Shown: positions 1 through 12,089 of the stretch, piece after piece
Layout: every line of letters begins with the position of its first letter
Position numbering within the stretch: the stretch's first letter is position 1
Assembly (NCBI GenBank): GCA_038107835.1
Contig: JAYNHH010000027.1
Span: forward strand, 1-30,096
Reading direction: 5' to 3'
Length of the DNA stretch: 30,096 bases
Source of the DNA: MED-G116 sp038107835
GTDB taxonomy: Bacteria > Pseudomonadota > Alphaproteobacteria > Puniceispirillales > Puniceispirillaceae
The notes under the pieces: model-generated
Databases searched by the model: none
The model's input: the letters and a program-made list of their open reading frames with translations, nothing else
Told to the model about the DNA's origin: nothing
Made by a program: the position numbers and the translations under genes

Positions 1-49
1 TGCCTATGTTCACATGCGGCTTGGAACGATCAAACTTTTCCTTGGACAT
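1..49 (-). CDS. tuf: Elongation factor Tu, N-terminal fragment (cut by window edge)
   Basis: Only the first 16 codons are in the window. They translate to MSKEKFDRSKPHVNIG, the canonical start of bacterial EF-Tu, the GTPase that delivers aminoacyl-tRNA to the ribosome. An AGGAG-type ribosome binding site lies upstream, in the 30-nt gap after the fusA stop codon. The position directly behind fusA is the standard str-operon arrangement rpsL-rpsG-fusA-tuf, so it is almost certainly co-transcribed with fusA. The gene continues beyond position 1, so completeness cannot be judged. Confidence 0.93.
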   Translation of the reverse strand, partial: MSKEKFDRSKPHVNIG

Positions 50-79
50 TTCTTCTGGTCTCCTGTTCTTAACGTCTGT

Positions 80-2218
80 TTAGGCCAGCTTGGCGCGAAC
101 TTCGTCCGCTACCGCCTGTGGCACCTGTTCGTAATGGTCGAACTGCATTGAATACTGGGCACGGCCCTGGCTCATCGAACGCAGTGTATTGATGTAGCCA
201 AACATGTTGGCCAGAGGTACCATTGCGTCGATAGCACGGGCATTGCCGCGCTGATCCATGCCACCGACGTTGCCCCGGCGGCTGTTCAGATCACCGATGA
301 TATCACCCATATATTCCTCAGGTGTGATCACCTCGACCTTCATCACTGGTTCGAGCAGCTTTGGCCCGGCTTTCTGCATTGCCTCGCGGAAGGCGGCACG
401 ACCGGCGATCTCAAAGGCAAGAACGGATGAGTCAACATCATGGCTCGCACCATCAATCAGCTCAGCCTTGAAGTCGATCACAGGGAAACCGGCGATTGTG
501 CCACTTTCCTTGGCCTGCTTCAGACCCTTTTCAACGCCTGGCACATATTCCTTTGGCACCGAACCACCGACAACAGAGTTGCTGAACTCAAAACCACCAT
601 CTGCAAGCGGTGTGAAGACAATCTTGACGCGGGCAAACTGACCCGAACCACCAGATTGCTTCTTGTGCGTATAGTCGACCTCAACTTCCTTGGTGATGGT
701 CTCACGGTAAGCCACCTGTGGCGCACCGATGTTCGCCTCGACCTTGAACTCACGCTTGAGACGATCAACCAGGATATCGAGGTGCAGTTCACCCATGCCC
801 TTCATGATGGTCTGGCCTGATTCAGCGTCCGAGCTGACCTGGAAAGACGGATCCTCAGCGGCAAGGCGCTGCAGACCTGTCGACATCTTCTCCTGGTCGT
901 TCTTCGACTTTGGCTCGACGGCAATCTCGATCACTGGATCAGGAAATGTCATTGTCTCAAGGACCACAGGCTTGGCATTGTCACACAATGTGTCACCTGT
1001 CGTGGTCTCTTTCATTCCCGCCAGCGCGACGATATCACCGGCATAGGCAACATCAATCTCCTCGCGGTTGTTCGAGTGCATCATCATCATCCGGCCAACG
1101 CGCTCGCGCTTGCTCTTGGTTGAGTTCATGATGCTGTCACCCTTGTTCAATGTGCCTGAATAGAGGCGCACGAATGTCAGTGAACCGACAAAGGGGTCAT
1201 TCATGATCTTGAACGCCAGACCCGACAGCGGCTCGGCATCATCTGCACTACGCTCAATGTTACGTGTCTCGGTATCGTCACCCGGTGCAAAGCCCTTATA
1301 GGCAGGCACATCAAGAGGACCGGGAAGATAATCAATCACAGCGTTCAGCATCGGCTGAACACCCTTGTTCTTGAAGGCAGACCCGCACATTACTGGAACA
1401 AATGACATGTTCAGGGTTCCAAGACGGATCAGACGCTGCAATGTCGCCTCATCTGGCTCCTCGCCCTCGAGGAAGGCTTCCATGGCGTCATCATCCTGCT
1501 CAACGGCCAGTTCAACCAGCTCGGCACGCATCTCGGCAGCCTTGTCCGCAAGCTCTGGACGAATTTCCCGCAGCGACCATGTCGCACCAAGGTCTTCCGA
1601 GTCCCACACCCATTCTTTCATGGTGATCAGGTTTACAAGACCCTCAAATTCGTTTTCCGCGCCAATCGGCATATGGATCGGAGCAGGCAACGCACCGGTG
1701 CGGTCACGGATCATGTGAACGCAATTGAAGAAATCGGCACCGATCTTGTCCATCTTGTTGACGAAAACAACCCGCGGCACTGAATAGCGGTCGGCCTGAC
1801 GCCAGACTGTCTCAGTCTGTGGTTCAACACCGGCATTGGCGTCCAGAACACAAACCGCGCCGTCCAGAACTGCCAGCGAGCGCTCAACCTCGATGGTGAA
1901 ATCAACGTGGCCGGGCGTGTCGATGATGTTGAAGCGGAACTTTGCCTCCTCAGGATCTGAGCCATGCTCGCCTGACGGTGTCTCCCCATCATTTGTCCGG
2001 TACCAGAAACAGGTTGTCGCAGCAGAGGTGATGGTGATGCCACGCTCCTGCTCCTGCTCCATCCAGTCCATGGTGGCGTTGCCATCATGCACTTCACCAA
2101 TCTTGTGAGACCGGCCAGTGTAATACAGGATACGCTCTGTCGCAGTTGTCTTGCCTGCATCAATATGCGCCATGATGCCGAAATTACGATAACGCTCGAG
2201 GGGATAGTCGCGTGCCAT
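80..2218 (-). CDS. fusA: Elongation factor G
   Basis: EF-G is the cytosolic GTPase that drives ribosomal translocation and, with RRF, ribosome recycling. The 712-residue protein has the P-loop AHIDAGKT at residues 17-24, the switch I motif RGITIT near 59-64, DTPGH at 100-104 and NKMD at 154-157, followed by the usual C-terminal domains. The frame is open further upstream (to about 2383), but that would overlap rpsG and lacks conservation. I chose the ATG giving MARDYPLERYRN because it has a GGAG ribosome binding site and matches family N-termini. Between the FW at 71-72 and the DTPGH motif there is a charged stretch about 12 residues longer than in E. coli EF-G. It follows rpsG by 25 nt and precedes tuf. 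Confidence 0.97.
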   Translation of the reverse strand: MARDYPLERYRNFGIMAHIDAGKTTATERILYYTGRSHKIGEVHDGNATMDWMEQEQERGITITSAATTCFWYRTNDGETPSGEHGSDPEEAKFRFNIIDTPGHVDFTIEVERSLAVLDGAVCVLDANAGVEPQTETVWRQADRYSVPRVVFVNKMDKIGADFFNCVHMIRDRTGALPAPIHMPIGAENEFEGLVNLITMKEWVWDSEDLGATWSLREIRPELADKAAEMRAELVELAVEQDDDAMEAFLEGEEPDEATLQRLIRLGTLNMSFVPVMCGSAFKNKGVQPMLNAVIDYLPGPLDVPAYKGFAPGDDTETRNIERSADDAEPLSGLAFKIMNDPFVGSLTFVRLYSGTLNKGDSIMNSTKSKRERVGRMMMMHSNNREEIDVAYAGDIVALAGMKETTTGDTLCDNAKPVVLETMTFPDPVIEIAVEPKSKNDQEKMSTGLQRLAAEDPSFQVSSDAESGQTIMKGMGELHLDILVDRLKREFKVEANIGAPQVAYRETITKEVEVDYTHKKQSGGSGQFARVKIVFTPLADGGFEFSNSVVGGSVPKEYVPGVEKGLKQAKESGTIAGFPVIDFKAELIDGASHDVDSSVLAFEIAGRAAFREAMQKAGPKLLEPVMKVEVITPEEYMGDIIGDLNSRRGNVGGMDQRGNARAIDAMVPLANMFGYINTLRSMSQGRAQYSMQFDHYEQVPQAVADEVRAKLA

Positions 2219-2243
2219 GGGTTGGTCTCCTACCTTAAACGGC

Positions 2244-2714
2244 TTACCAGCGATAATGCGAGAAGGCGCGGTTGGCTTCCGCCATCTTGTGGGTGTCTTC
2301 CCGCTTCTTGACTGCATTGCCACGGTTGTTGGACGCATCCAGCAACTCAGCTGACAGACGGTCAACCATGGTGGTCTCACCACGCTTGCGCGAACTGTCG
2401 ATCAGCCAGCGAATGGCCAGCGCCTGCGCCCGCTCGGCGCGCACCTCAACAGGAACCTGATAGGTCGCACCGCCCACACGGCGTGAACGTACCTCAAGAT
2501 GCGGCCGGACATTTTCCAGCGCGTCATGAAACACTTTGACAGGCTCGTTGCCAGATTTGCTCTCGATTTTGTCGAAAGCGCCATAAACGATCTTTTCAGC
2601 AACAGATCTCTTGCCGTCATACATCAGGCAGGACATGAACTTAGAAACAACGGCGTCCTTGAACTTCGGATCGGGAAGAACAGGACGTTTTTCGGCTCTG
2701 TGACGACGTGACAT
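2244..2714 (-). CDS. rpsG: 30S ribosomal protein S7
   Basis: S7 nucleates assembly of the 3' domain of 16S rRNA in the small subunit head and contacts tRNA at the E site. The product is 156 residues, the usual length, and begins MSRRHRAEKRPVLPDPKF with the conserved basic N-terminus; the motifs GGATYQVPVEV and ALAIRWL are present. It lies 12 nt after the rpsL stop and 25 nt before fusA. In E. coli S7 represses its own operon at the rpsL-rpsG junction; here that junction is too short to hold the same structure, so any such control would have to act elsewhere. Confidence 0.97.
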   Translation of the reverse strand: MSRRHRAEKRPVLPDPKFKDAVVSKFMSCLMYDGKRSVAEKIVYGAFDKIESKSGNEPVKVFHDALENVRPHLEVRSRRVGGATYQVPVEVRAERAQALAIRWLIDSSRKRGETTMVDRLSAELLDASNNRGNAVKKREDTHKMAEANRAFSHYRW

Positions 2715-2726
2715 CTGTGCCTCTCT

Positions 2727-3098
2727 TTATTTGGGTCGCTTGGCGCCGTATTTCGAACGACGCTGGCGGCGGTCGGCAACACCCTGTGTATCGAGCGTAC
2801 CGCGAATAATGTGATAACGGACACCGGGAAGGTCTTTCACACGACCACCGCGGATCAGCACGACTGAGTGCTCCTGCAGGTTGTGACCTTCACCCGGAAT
2901 GTAGCTCGACACCTCAAACCCGTTGGTGAGGCGGACACGCGCAACTTTCCGCAGAGCCGAGTTCGGCTTCTTTGGTGTGGTTGTATAAACCCTGGTGCAA
3001 ACGCCGCGCTTTTGCGGGCACGCTTCCATCGCAGGAACTTTTGTACGGGCAACAGGACGCTTGCGTCCGTGCCGGATCAGCTGATTAATCGTCGGCAT
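2727..3098 (-). CDS. rpsL: 30S ribosomal protein S12
   Basis: S12 sits at the decoding centre and governs translational accuracy. The 123-residue protein carries the canonical TTPKKPNSALRKV segment (about 40-52) and GGRVKDLPGVRYH (about 84-96). The lysines in these motifs, where streptomycin-resistance substitutions usually occur, are wild type, as is the aspartate in KDLPG that is methylthiolated in many bacteria. The start ATG is preceded by a G-rich ribosome binding site. It is the first gene of the str cluster, preceded by a 298-nt gap after rpoC that holds a candidate promoter and structured leader. Confidence 0.98.
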   Translation of the reverse strand: MPTINQLIRHGRKRPVARTKVPAMEACPQKRGVCTRVYTTTPKKPNSALRKVARVRLTNGFEVSSYIPGEGHNLQEHSVVLIRGGRVKDLPGVRYHIIRGTLDTQGVADRRQRRSKYGAKRPK

Positions 3099-3290
3099 TT
3101 CTGCCCCTTTTTTGTCTCGACCAATAGCACTTAACGTGCAACAGGGCTGTCTGGCTCACTTTTTGATACTGAGCAAAACACCCATCCAAACCCCCGAGAG
3201 GGGTAATTTTTCACCTTTTATACCGATCCAGCGTCTGGCTCTGTGGTTGCGGTCTGCATCCCTTCGCCACTACCTGGATCAAAAAGGTGA
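3099..3290 (-). promoter_or_regulatory. Structured 5' leader of rpsL-rpsG-fusA-tuf (candidate cis-regulatory RNA)
   Basis: Read on the minus strand, the leader opens with a long imperfect stem. A 9-nt arm at 3282-3290 pairs with 3211-3219, and inside it a 7-nt arm at 3274-3280 pairs with 3225-3231, separated by an asymmetric internal loop (1 nt against 5 nt). This gives about 16 base pairs enclosing a loop of about 42 nt. Two smaller hairpins follow: ACCCC/GGGGT at 3190-3204 and GCTCA/TGAGC at 3152-3172. No U-tract follows any of them, so translational control or RNA stabilisation seems more likely than intrinsic termination. The pairing is seen directly; function is inferred. Confidence 0.5.
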
Positions 3291-3294
3291 GCGG

Positions 3295-3323
3295 AACCTA
3301 TTTTAACAGCGCGGGCGGGTCAA
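3295..3323 (-). promoter_or_regulatory. Candidate promoter for rpsL operon
   Basis: On the minus strand TTGACC (3318-3323) is followed after 17 nt by TAGGTT (3295-3300). The -35 box is a good match to the alphaproteobacterial housekeeping consensus; the -10 is weak. Predicted transcription start would be near 3288, at the first bases of the leader stem. The -35 box overlaps one arm of a 9-bp inverted repeat CGGGCGGGT/ACCCGCCCG (3312-3320 and 3339-3347). Confidence 0.45.
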
Positions 3324-3367
3324 GCGCTTTTTGCCGAAACCCGCCCGTTCTGTTGTATTTTTTATGC

Positions 3368-3388
3368 TTTGGGGCAACTTGCCCCAAA
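3368..3388 (-). other. Hairpin immediately downstream of rpoC
   Basis: A near-perfect inverted repeat with 10-nt arms (TTTGGGGCAA and TTGCCCCAAA) around a single central base lies 8 nt after the rpoC stop codon. On the minus strand it is followed by GCATAAAAAA, not by a run of T, so it is not a classical intrinsic terminator. It may protect or process the rpoC mRNA 3' end. The central GGGGC could instead pair with a GCCCC just after the rpoC stop, giving a weaker alternative hairpin. Confidence 0.55.
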
Positions 3389-3396
3389 ACAGGGGC

Positions 3397-7602
<4,206 letters not shown>

Positions 7603-7614
7603 TTATTTGCCTCC

Positions 7615-7630
7615 CCAACATATATGTTGG
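7615..7630 (-). promoter_or_regulatory. Perfect palindrome abutting the rpoC ribosome binding site
   Basis: CCAACATATATGTTGG is a perfect 16-nt palindrome, able to form a 6-bp stem with a TATA loop in the mRNA. On the minus strand it is followed without a gap by the GGAGG ribosome binding site (7610-7614) of rpoC. The placement suggests either a translational control hairpin or coaxial stacking that keeps the site exposed. Function is inference. Confidence 0.5.
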
Positions 7631-7659
7631 TGTCGCATTAGGGTTTCTCGCAAATTGGC

Positions 7660-7712
7660 CGCCCGCTTGTCTTGGTCGGGCAGCCAGCCCTTTTTTGGTC
7701 CGACCAGCGGGC
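7660..7712 (-). other. Nested hairpin in the rpoB-rpoC gap
   Basis: A 7-nt inverted repeat TGGTCGG/CCGACCA (7673-7679 and 7700-7706) is nested in an outer GC-rich pairing CCCGC/GCGGG (about 7662-7666 and 7707-7711). On the minus strand no T-run follows the structure. It may be an RNase processing site or pause signal between the two polymerase genes. Confidence 0.4.
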
Positions 7713-7729
7713 CGGATAATTATGCAGGC

Positions 7730-10700
7730 CTAGTACTCAGCCTCATGGAGATCGACATTCAGGCCGAGTGAGCGCAGCTCCTTGACCAGAACATTGAAGG
7801 ACTCGGGGATGCCGGATTCGAAATCGTCATCACCGCGGACGATGGCCTCATAGACCTTGGTCCGACCTGAAACATCATCCGACTTTACTGTCAGCATCTC
7901 CTGCAGTGTGTAGGCGGCACCATAGGCCTCGAGTGCCCAGACCTCCATCTCACCGAAGCGCTGTCCACCAAACTGCGCCTTACCACCCAGCGGCTGCTGC
8001 GTGACCAGCGAGTATGGGCCGATCGAGCGGGCATGGATCTTGTCATCGACAAGATGGTGCAGCTTCAGCATGTAGATGTAGCCAACAGTCACCGGACGGT
8101 CGAACACCTCGCCGGTGCGCCCGTCGGTAAGCCATTCCTGGCCCGTTTTGCTGAGACCGGCTTTTTCCAGAAGGCCGACGACATCAGCCTCGCGCGCGCC
8201 ATCAAAGACTGGTGTTCCCATCGGCACACCCCGCCCAAGAATGCTGGCCTGCTCCATCAGCTGGACGTCATTCATGCCCTTGATTTCACCTGTGAACTGC
8301 TCCTCTGGATAGATCTCCGACAACAGCTTGCGCAATGGCTTGGTATCGGCATTGGCACGGGCTGCCTCGGCAGCTGCTCCCACCTGTTTGCCAAGGCCAC
8401 GCGCGGCCCAGCCCAGATGTGTTTCCAGAATCTGTCCCACATTCATCCGCGAGGGAACGCCAAGCGGGTTGAGAACAATGTCGACAGGTGTTCCATCATC
8501 GAGATAGGGCATGTCCTCGGCAGGCACGATACGCGAGATCACACCCTTGTTGCCATGACGGCCAGCCATCTTGTCACCCGGCTGCAGCTTGCGCTTCACG
8601 GCAACGAAAACCTTGACCATCTTCATCACGCCGGGCAGCAATTCGTCGCCACCCTGCAGCTTGTCAACCTTGTCATTGAAGCGTGCCTGCAATTCAGCAA
8701 CGGCGCTTTCAAAGTTGGCGATCTGCGCCTCGATGAGCTTTTGCACCTTGTCATCCTTGACGGCAATCTGCTGCCAGGCTGATTTCGGCAGTTCCTCGAG
8801 CATTTCCGCTGTCAGCTTCGCACCCTGCTTAACCCCCTTCGGACCGGACGCAACAGCCTGGTCAGAGAGAAGCTCACTCATCCTGCCGTGGAAACCACGC
8901 TCAAGAATGGCGCGCTCATCGTCACGGTCCTTGCCGAGACGATCAATCTCGGCACGGTCGATGGCAAGGGCGCGTTCATCCTTCTCAACGCCACGGCGCG
9001 AAAAGACCCGCACCTCAACAACTGTTCCAGAACCACCTGGCGGAAGTTTCAGCGAGGTATCACGGACATCAGATGCCTTTTCACCAAAGATGGCGCGCAG
9101 CAGCTTTTCTTCCGGCGTCATTGGTGATTCGCCCTTTGGCGTCACTTTGCCGACAAGAATATCACTTGGCCCCACCTCGGCGCCAACATAGACGATACCG
9201 GCCTCGTCGAGGTTCTTCAGCGCTTCCTCGCCGACATTCGGAATGTCGCGGGTGATCTCCTCCTGCCCCAGCTTGGTATCGCGGGCCATGACCTCATATT
9301 CCTCGATATGGATCGAGGTAAAGACGTCATCGCGGACGATCCGCTCTGAAATCAGGATTGAGTCCTCAAAATTGTAACCATTCCACGGCATGAAGGCGAC
9401 AAGGACATTTCGGCCAAGCGCCAGCTCACCATCCTCGGTTGATGGGCCATCGGCGATAATGTCACCACGACGCACCGTATCACCCACCTTGACCAGCGGG
9501 CGCTGGTTCACCGTGGTGTTCTGGTTCGAGCGCTGGAATTTCAGCAGCGAGTAAATATCTACGGGCGATACATCGGTGCCGCTTTCCTCGGAAGCCCTGA
9601 CCACGATCCGGGTTGCATCAACCTGGTCAATGACCCCGGCCCTGCGGGCGACAATGGTCACACCGGAATCACGGGCCACACGGGCCTCCATGCCGGTGCC
9701 GACGATTGGTGCCTCGGCCTTGACCAGTGGCACAGCCTGACGCTGCATGTTCGACCCCATCAGGGCCCGGTTCGCGTCATCATTCTCAAGGAACGGGATC
9801 AGCGCCGCCGCAACCGATACCAGCTGCTTTGGCGAGACATCCATGAGTTCAATGTCGGTTGGACGGGCAAGGCCAATCTCGCCAGCCCGGCGTACCGGAA
9901 TCAATTCCCCGACAAAAGCGCCCTTGTCATTCAGCTCGGCATTGGCCTGGGCAATGGTGTATCGCCCCTCCTCCATCGCCGAGATATAGCTCACCTCGTT
10001 CGTGACCTTGCCATCGACGACCTTGCGATACGGGGTCTCGATGAAACCGTAGCGGTTGATCTTGGCGTAGGTGGCCAGCGAATTGATCAGACCGATATTC
10101 GGTCCCTCAGGTGTTTCGATCGGGCAGATACGGCCATAATGTGTCGGATGCACGTCGCGCACCTCAAAACCGGCCCGCTCCCGTGTCAGACCACCCGGCC
10201 CAAGTGCCGACACACGGCGCTTATGGGTGATTTCAGACAGCGGATTTGTCTGGTCCATGAACTGCGAGAGCTGCGACGAGCCAAAAAATTCACGAACGGC
10301 GGCAGCGGCCGGCTTGGCATTGATCAGATCAGCCGGCATCACGGTGTCGATCTCAACCGAACCCATGCGCTCACGGATGGCGCGTTCCATGCGGAGCAGA
10401 CCAATCCGATACTGGTTTTCCATCAATTCACCAACCGAGCGGACCCGGCGGTTGCCAAGGTGATCGATGTCATCGATGTCACCACGGCCATCCTTCAGCC
10501 CGGTCAGCACCTTCAGAATCGACATGATGTCCTGCTTGCGCAGCACGCGCACGCTGTCATCCGTGTCAATCTCCAAGCGTGAATTCATTTTCACCCGGCC
10601 AACAGATGACAGATCATACCGGTCGGAGTTGAAGAACAGGCTCTCGAACAGCGCATGTGAGCTTTCCAGTGTAGGTGGCTCACCCGGACGCATGACACGA

Positions 10701-11908
10701 TAGATATCGACCAGCGCCTCCTCACGACAGGTGTTGCGGTCAGCCGCCAGCGTGTTGCGCAGATGTGGACCAAAATTGACATTGTCGATGAACAGCACGT
10801 CAATCTCGTCAACACCATTCTCTGACAGCTTGACCAGCAGATCCTCGGTCAATTCATCGCCGGCCTCAGCAAACACCTCACCAGTGCCCATATTGACGAT
10901 GTCATCGGCCACATAACGTCCGAGCAGGTCCGAATCCGGCACATGGATTGCCTCAACACCGCTCTCGGCAAGTTTGCGGAGGGAGCGCGGCGTCATCTTT
11001 GTGCCGGCCGTGGCCAGCACCTTCTTGTTCTTCGAGTCCACCAGATCCCGGACCAGCTTGCTACCCTTCAGCGCGTCAGCGTCAAAAGCGTAGCTCCAGC
11101 CCTCGCCGTCACGCTTGTAGCTGACGGATTGGTAAAAATGCGCAAGGATTTCATCCCGGCTCATGCCTTCGATCCTGGCAGGATCGACAGCCTCGCCAGT
11201 TTCGGCACATTTTTCAGTGTAGGACAGTGATTCCTCATCAGGAAGCGCCATCATCAATGTCGTTGCCGGCAATTTACGCTTGCGGTCGATGCGGACATTG
11301 AGAATGTCCTTGGCGTCAAACTCAAAATCCAGCCAGGACCCACGATAGGGAATCACCCGGGCGGCGAACAGAAACTTGCCAGAGGCATGCGTCTTGCCGC
11401 GGTCATGATCAAAAAACACACCGGGAGAGCGGTGCATCTGTGAGACAATCACACGCTCGGTGCCATTGACGATAAAGGTACCATTTGACGTCATCAGTGG
11501 CATATCGCCCATATAGACGTCCTGTTCCTTGATGTCGCGAATTGACCGCGCACCGGTGTCCTCATCCTCTTCCCACACCTCAAGACGGAGCGTGACCTTC
11601 AGCGGCGAGGCATAGGTCAGGCCGCGCTGTTGGCACTCTTCAACATCATATTTGGGTGTTTCGAGGTCGTAGGAAACAAATTCCAGCTTTGCCCGGCCAG
11701 CGAAATCCTCAATGGGAAAAACAGACTTGAAGGTTTCCTGCAATCCATGATCGCCACGCTCATTGACAGGGATATCCATCTGCAAAAACGTATCATAGCT
11801 CGAACGCTGAACATCAATCAGGTTCGGCATTGGCGTGATCTCTTCGAGATGCCCGAAGGTGCGGCGTACGCGCTTGCGACTGTCAAGTGTGCTTATCTGA
11901 GATGCCAT
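7730..11908 (-). CDS. rpoB: DNA-directed RNA polymerase subunit beta
   Basis: The beta subunit forms, with beta', the active site and RNA exit channel. The 1392-residue product is slightly longer than E. coli RpoB (1342), as is usual in alphaproteobacteria. The rifampicin-binding segment SSQLSQFMDQTNPLSEITHK is followed by RRVSALGPGG; its D, H and S residues are the sensitive type. The C-terminal motifs KMAGRHGNKGVISR and GGKAQFGGQRFGEMEVWALEAYGA are intact. The frame opens 30 nt earlier with a TTG (11938), but I chose the ATG giving MASQISTLDSRKRVR because AAGAGGA lies at the right distance and RpoB proteins begin this way. It is separated from rplL by 181 nt containing a strong hairpin. Confidence 0.97.
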   Translation of the reverse strand: MASQISTLDSRKRVRRTFGHLEEITPMPNLIDVQRSSYDTFLQMDIPVNERGDHGLQETFKSVFPIEDFAGRAKLEFVSYDLETPKYDVEECQQRGLTYASPLKVTLRLEVWEEDEDTGARSIRDIKEQDVYMGDMPLMTSNGTFIVNGTERVIVSQMHRSPGVFFDHDRGKTHASGKFLFAARVIPYRGSWLDFEFDAKDILNVRIDRKRKLPATTLMMALPDEESLSYTEKCAETGEAVDPARIEGMSRDEILAHFYQSVSYKRDGEGWSYAFDADALKGSKLVRDLVDSKNKKVLATAGTKMTPRSLRKLAESGVEAIHVPDSDLLGRYVADDIVNMGTGEVFAEAGDELTEDLLVKLSENGVDEIDVLFIDNVNFGPHLRNTLAADRNTCREEALVDIYRVMRPGEPPTLESSHALFESLFFNSDRYDLSSVGRVKMNSRLEIDTDDSVRVLRKQDIMSILKVLTGLKDGRGDIDDIDHLGNRRVRSVGELMENQYRIGLLRMERAIRERMGSVEIDTVMPADLINAKPAAAAVREFFGSSQLSQFMDQTNPLSEITHKRRVSALGPGGLTRERAGFEVRDVHPTHYGRICPIETPEGPNIGLINSLATYAKINRYGFIETPYRKVVDGKVTNEVSYISAMEEGRYTIAQANAELNDKGAFVGELIPVRRAGEIGLARPTDIELMDVSPKQLVSVAAALIPFLENDDANRALMGSNMQRQAVPLVKAEAPIVGTGMEARVARDSGVTIVARRAGVIDQVDATRIVVRASEESGTDVSPVDIYSLLKFQRSNQNTTVNQRPLVKVGDTVRRGDIIADGPSTEDGELALGRNVLVAFMPWNGYNFEDSILISERIVRDDVFTSIHIEEYEVMARDTKLGQEEITRDIPNVGEEALKNLDEAGIVYVGAEVGPSDILVGKVTPKGESPMTPEEKLLRAIFGEKASDVRDTSLKLPPGGSGTVVEVRVFSRRGVEKDERALAIDRAEIDRLGKDRDDERAILERGFHGRMSELLSDQAVASGPKGVKQGAKLTAEMLEELPKSAWQQIAVKDDKVQKLIEAQIANFESAVAELQARFNDKVDKLQGGDELLPGVMKMVKVFVAVKRKLQPGDKMAGRHGNKGVISRIVPAEDMPYLDDGTPVDIVLNPLGVPSRMNVGQILETHLGWAARGLGKQVGAAAEAARANADTKPLRKLLSEIYPEEQFTGEIKGMNDVQLMEQASILGRGVPMGTPVFDGAREADVVGLLEKAGLSKTGQEWLTDGRTGEVFDRPVTVGYIYMLKLHHLVDDKIHARSIGPYSLVTQQPLGGKAQFGGQRFGEMEVWALEAYGAAYTLQEMLTVKSDDVSGRTKVYEAIVRGDDDFESGIPESFNVLVKELRSLGLNVDLHEAEY

Positions 11909-12016
11909 ATAGAAAATCCTCTTGAAAATTCCTGACAAAACAATCTGTTGATCAAAAGATTGCTGTCATTGACCTATGCATTCGACCGTTCCTCGAAAGT
12001 CCGATCGATAAACGAC

Positions 12017-12049
12017 CTTGCACCGGACGGCAAAACCATCCGGTGCAAG
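12017..12049 (-). other. Strong hairpin in the rplL-rpoB gap
   Basis: Arms CTTGCACCGGA (12017-12027) and TCCGGTGCAAG (12039-12049) are perfectly complementary over 11 nt. In the minus-strand RNA a G-U pair and two further G-C pairs extend this to about 14 bp with a 5-nt loop. No T-run follows. The same gap in E. coli holds an attenuator and an RNase III site that uncouple ribosomal protein from polymerase synthesis; an equivalent role is inferred from position. A weaker 6-bp repeat CAATCT/AGATTG lies at 11941-11962, closer to rpoB. Confidence 0.6.
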
Positions 12050-12089
12050 TTCAGTATTCAGCGTCTGTAAAGATGCTGAACCGCCAAAG

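Noticed and set aside
2219..2383. N-terminal extension of fusA giving a 767-residue protein
   Set aside because: It overlaps rpsG, the extra residues show no EF-G similarity, and the internal ATG has a good ribosome binding site.
8033..8782. 249-codon open frame on the plus strand
   Set aside because: Antisense to the conserved C-terminal part of rpoB, with no recognisable domain.
11909..11938. TTG start 30 nt upstream of rpoB
   Set aside because: The added residues are not conserved, and the ATG at 11908 has its own ribosome binding site inside this stretch.
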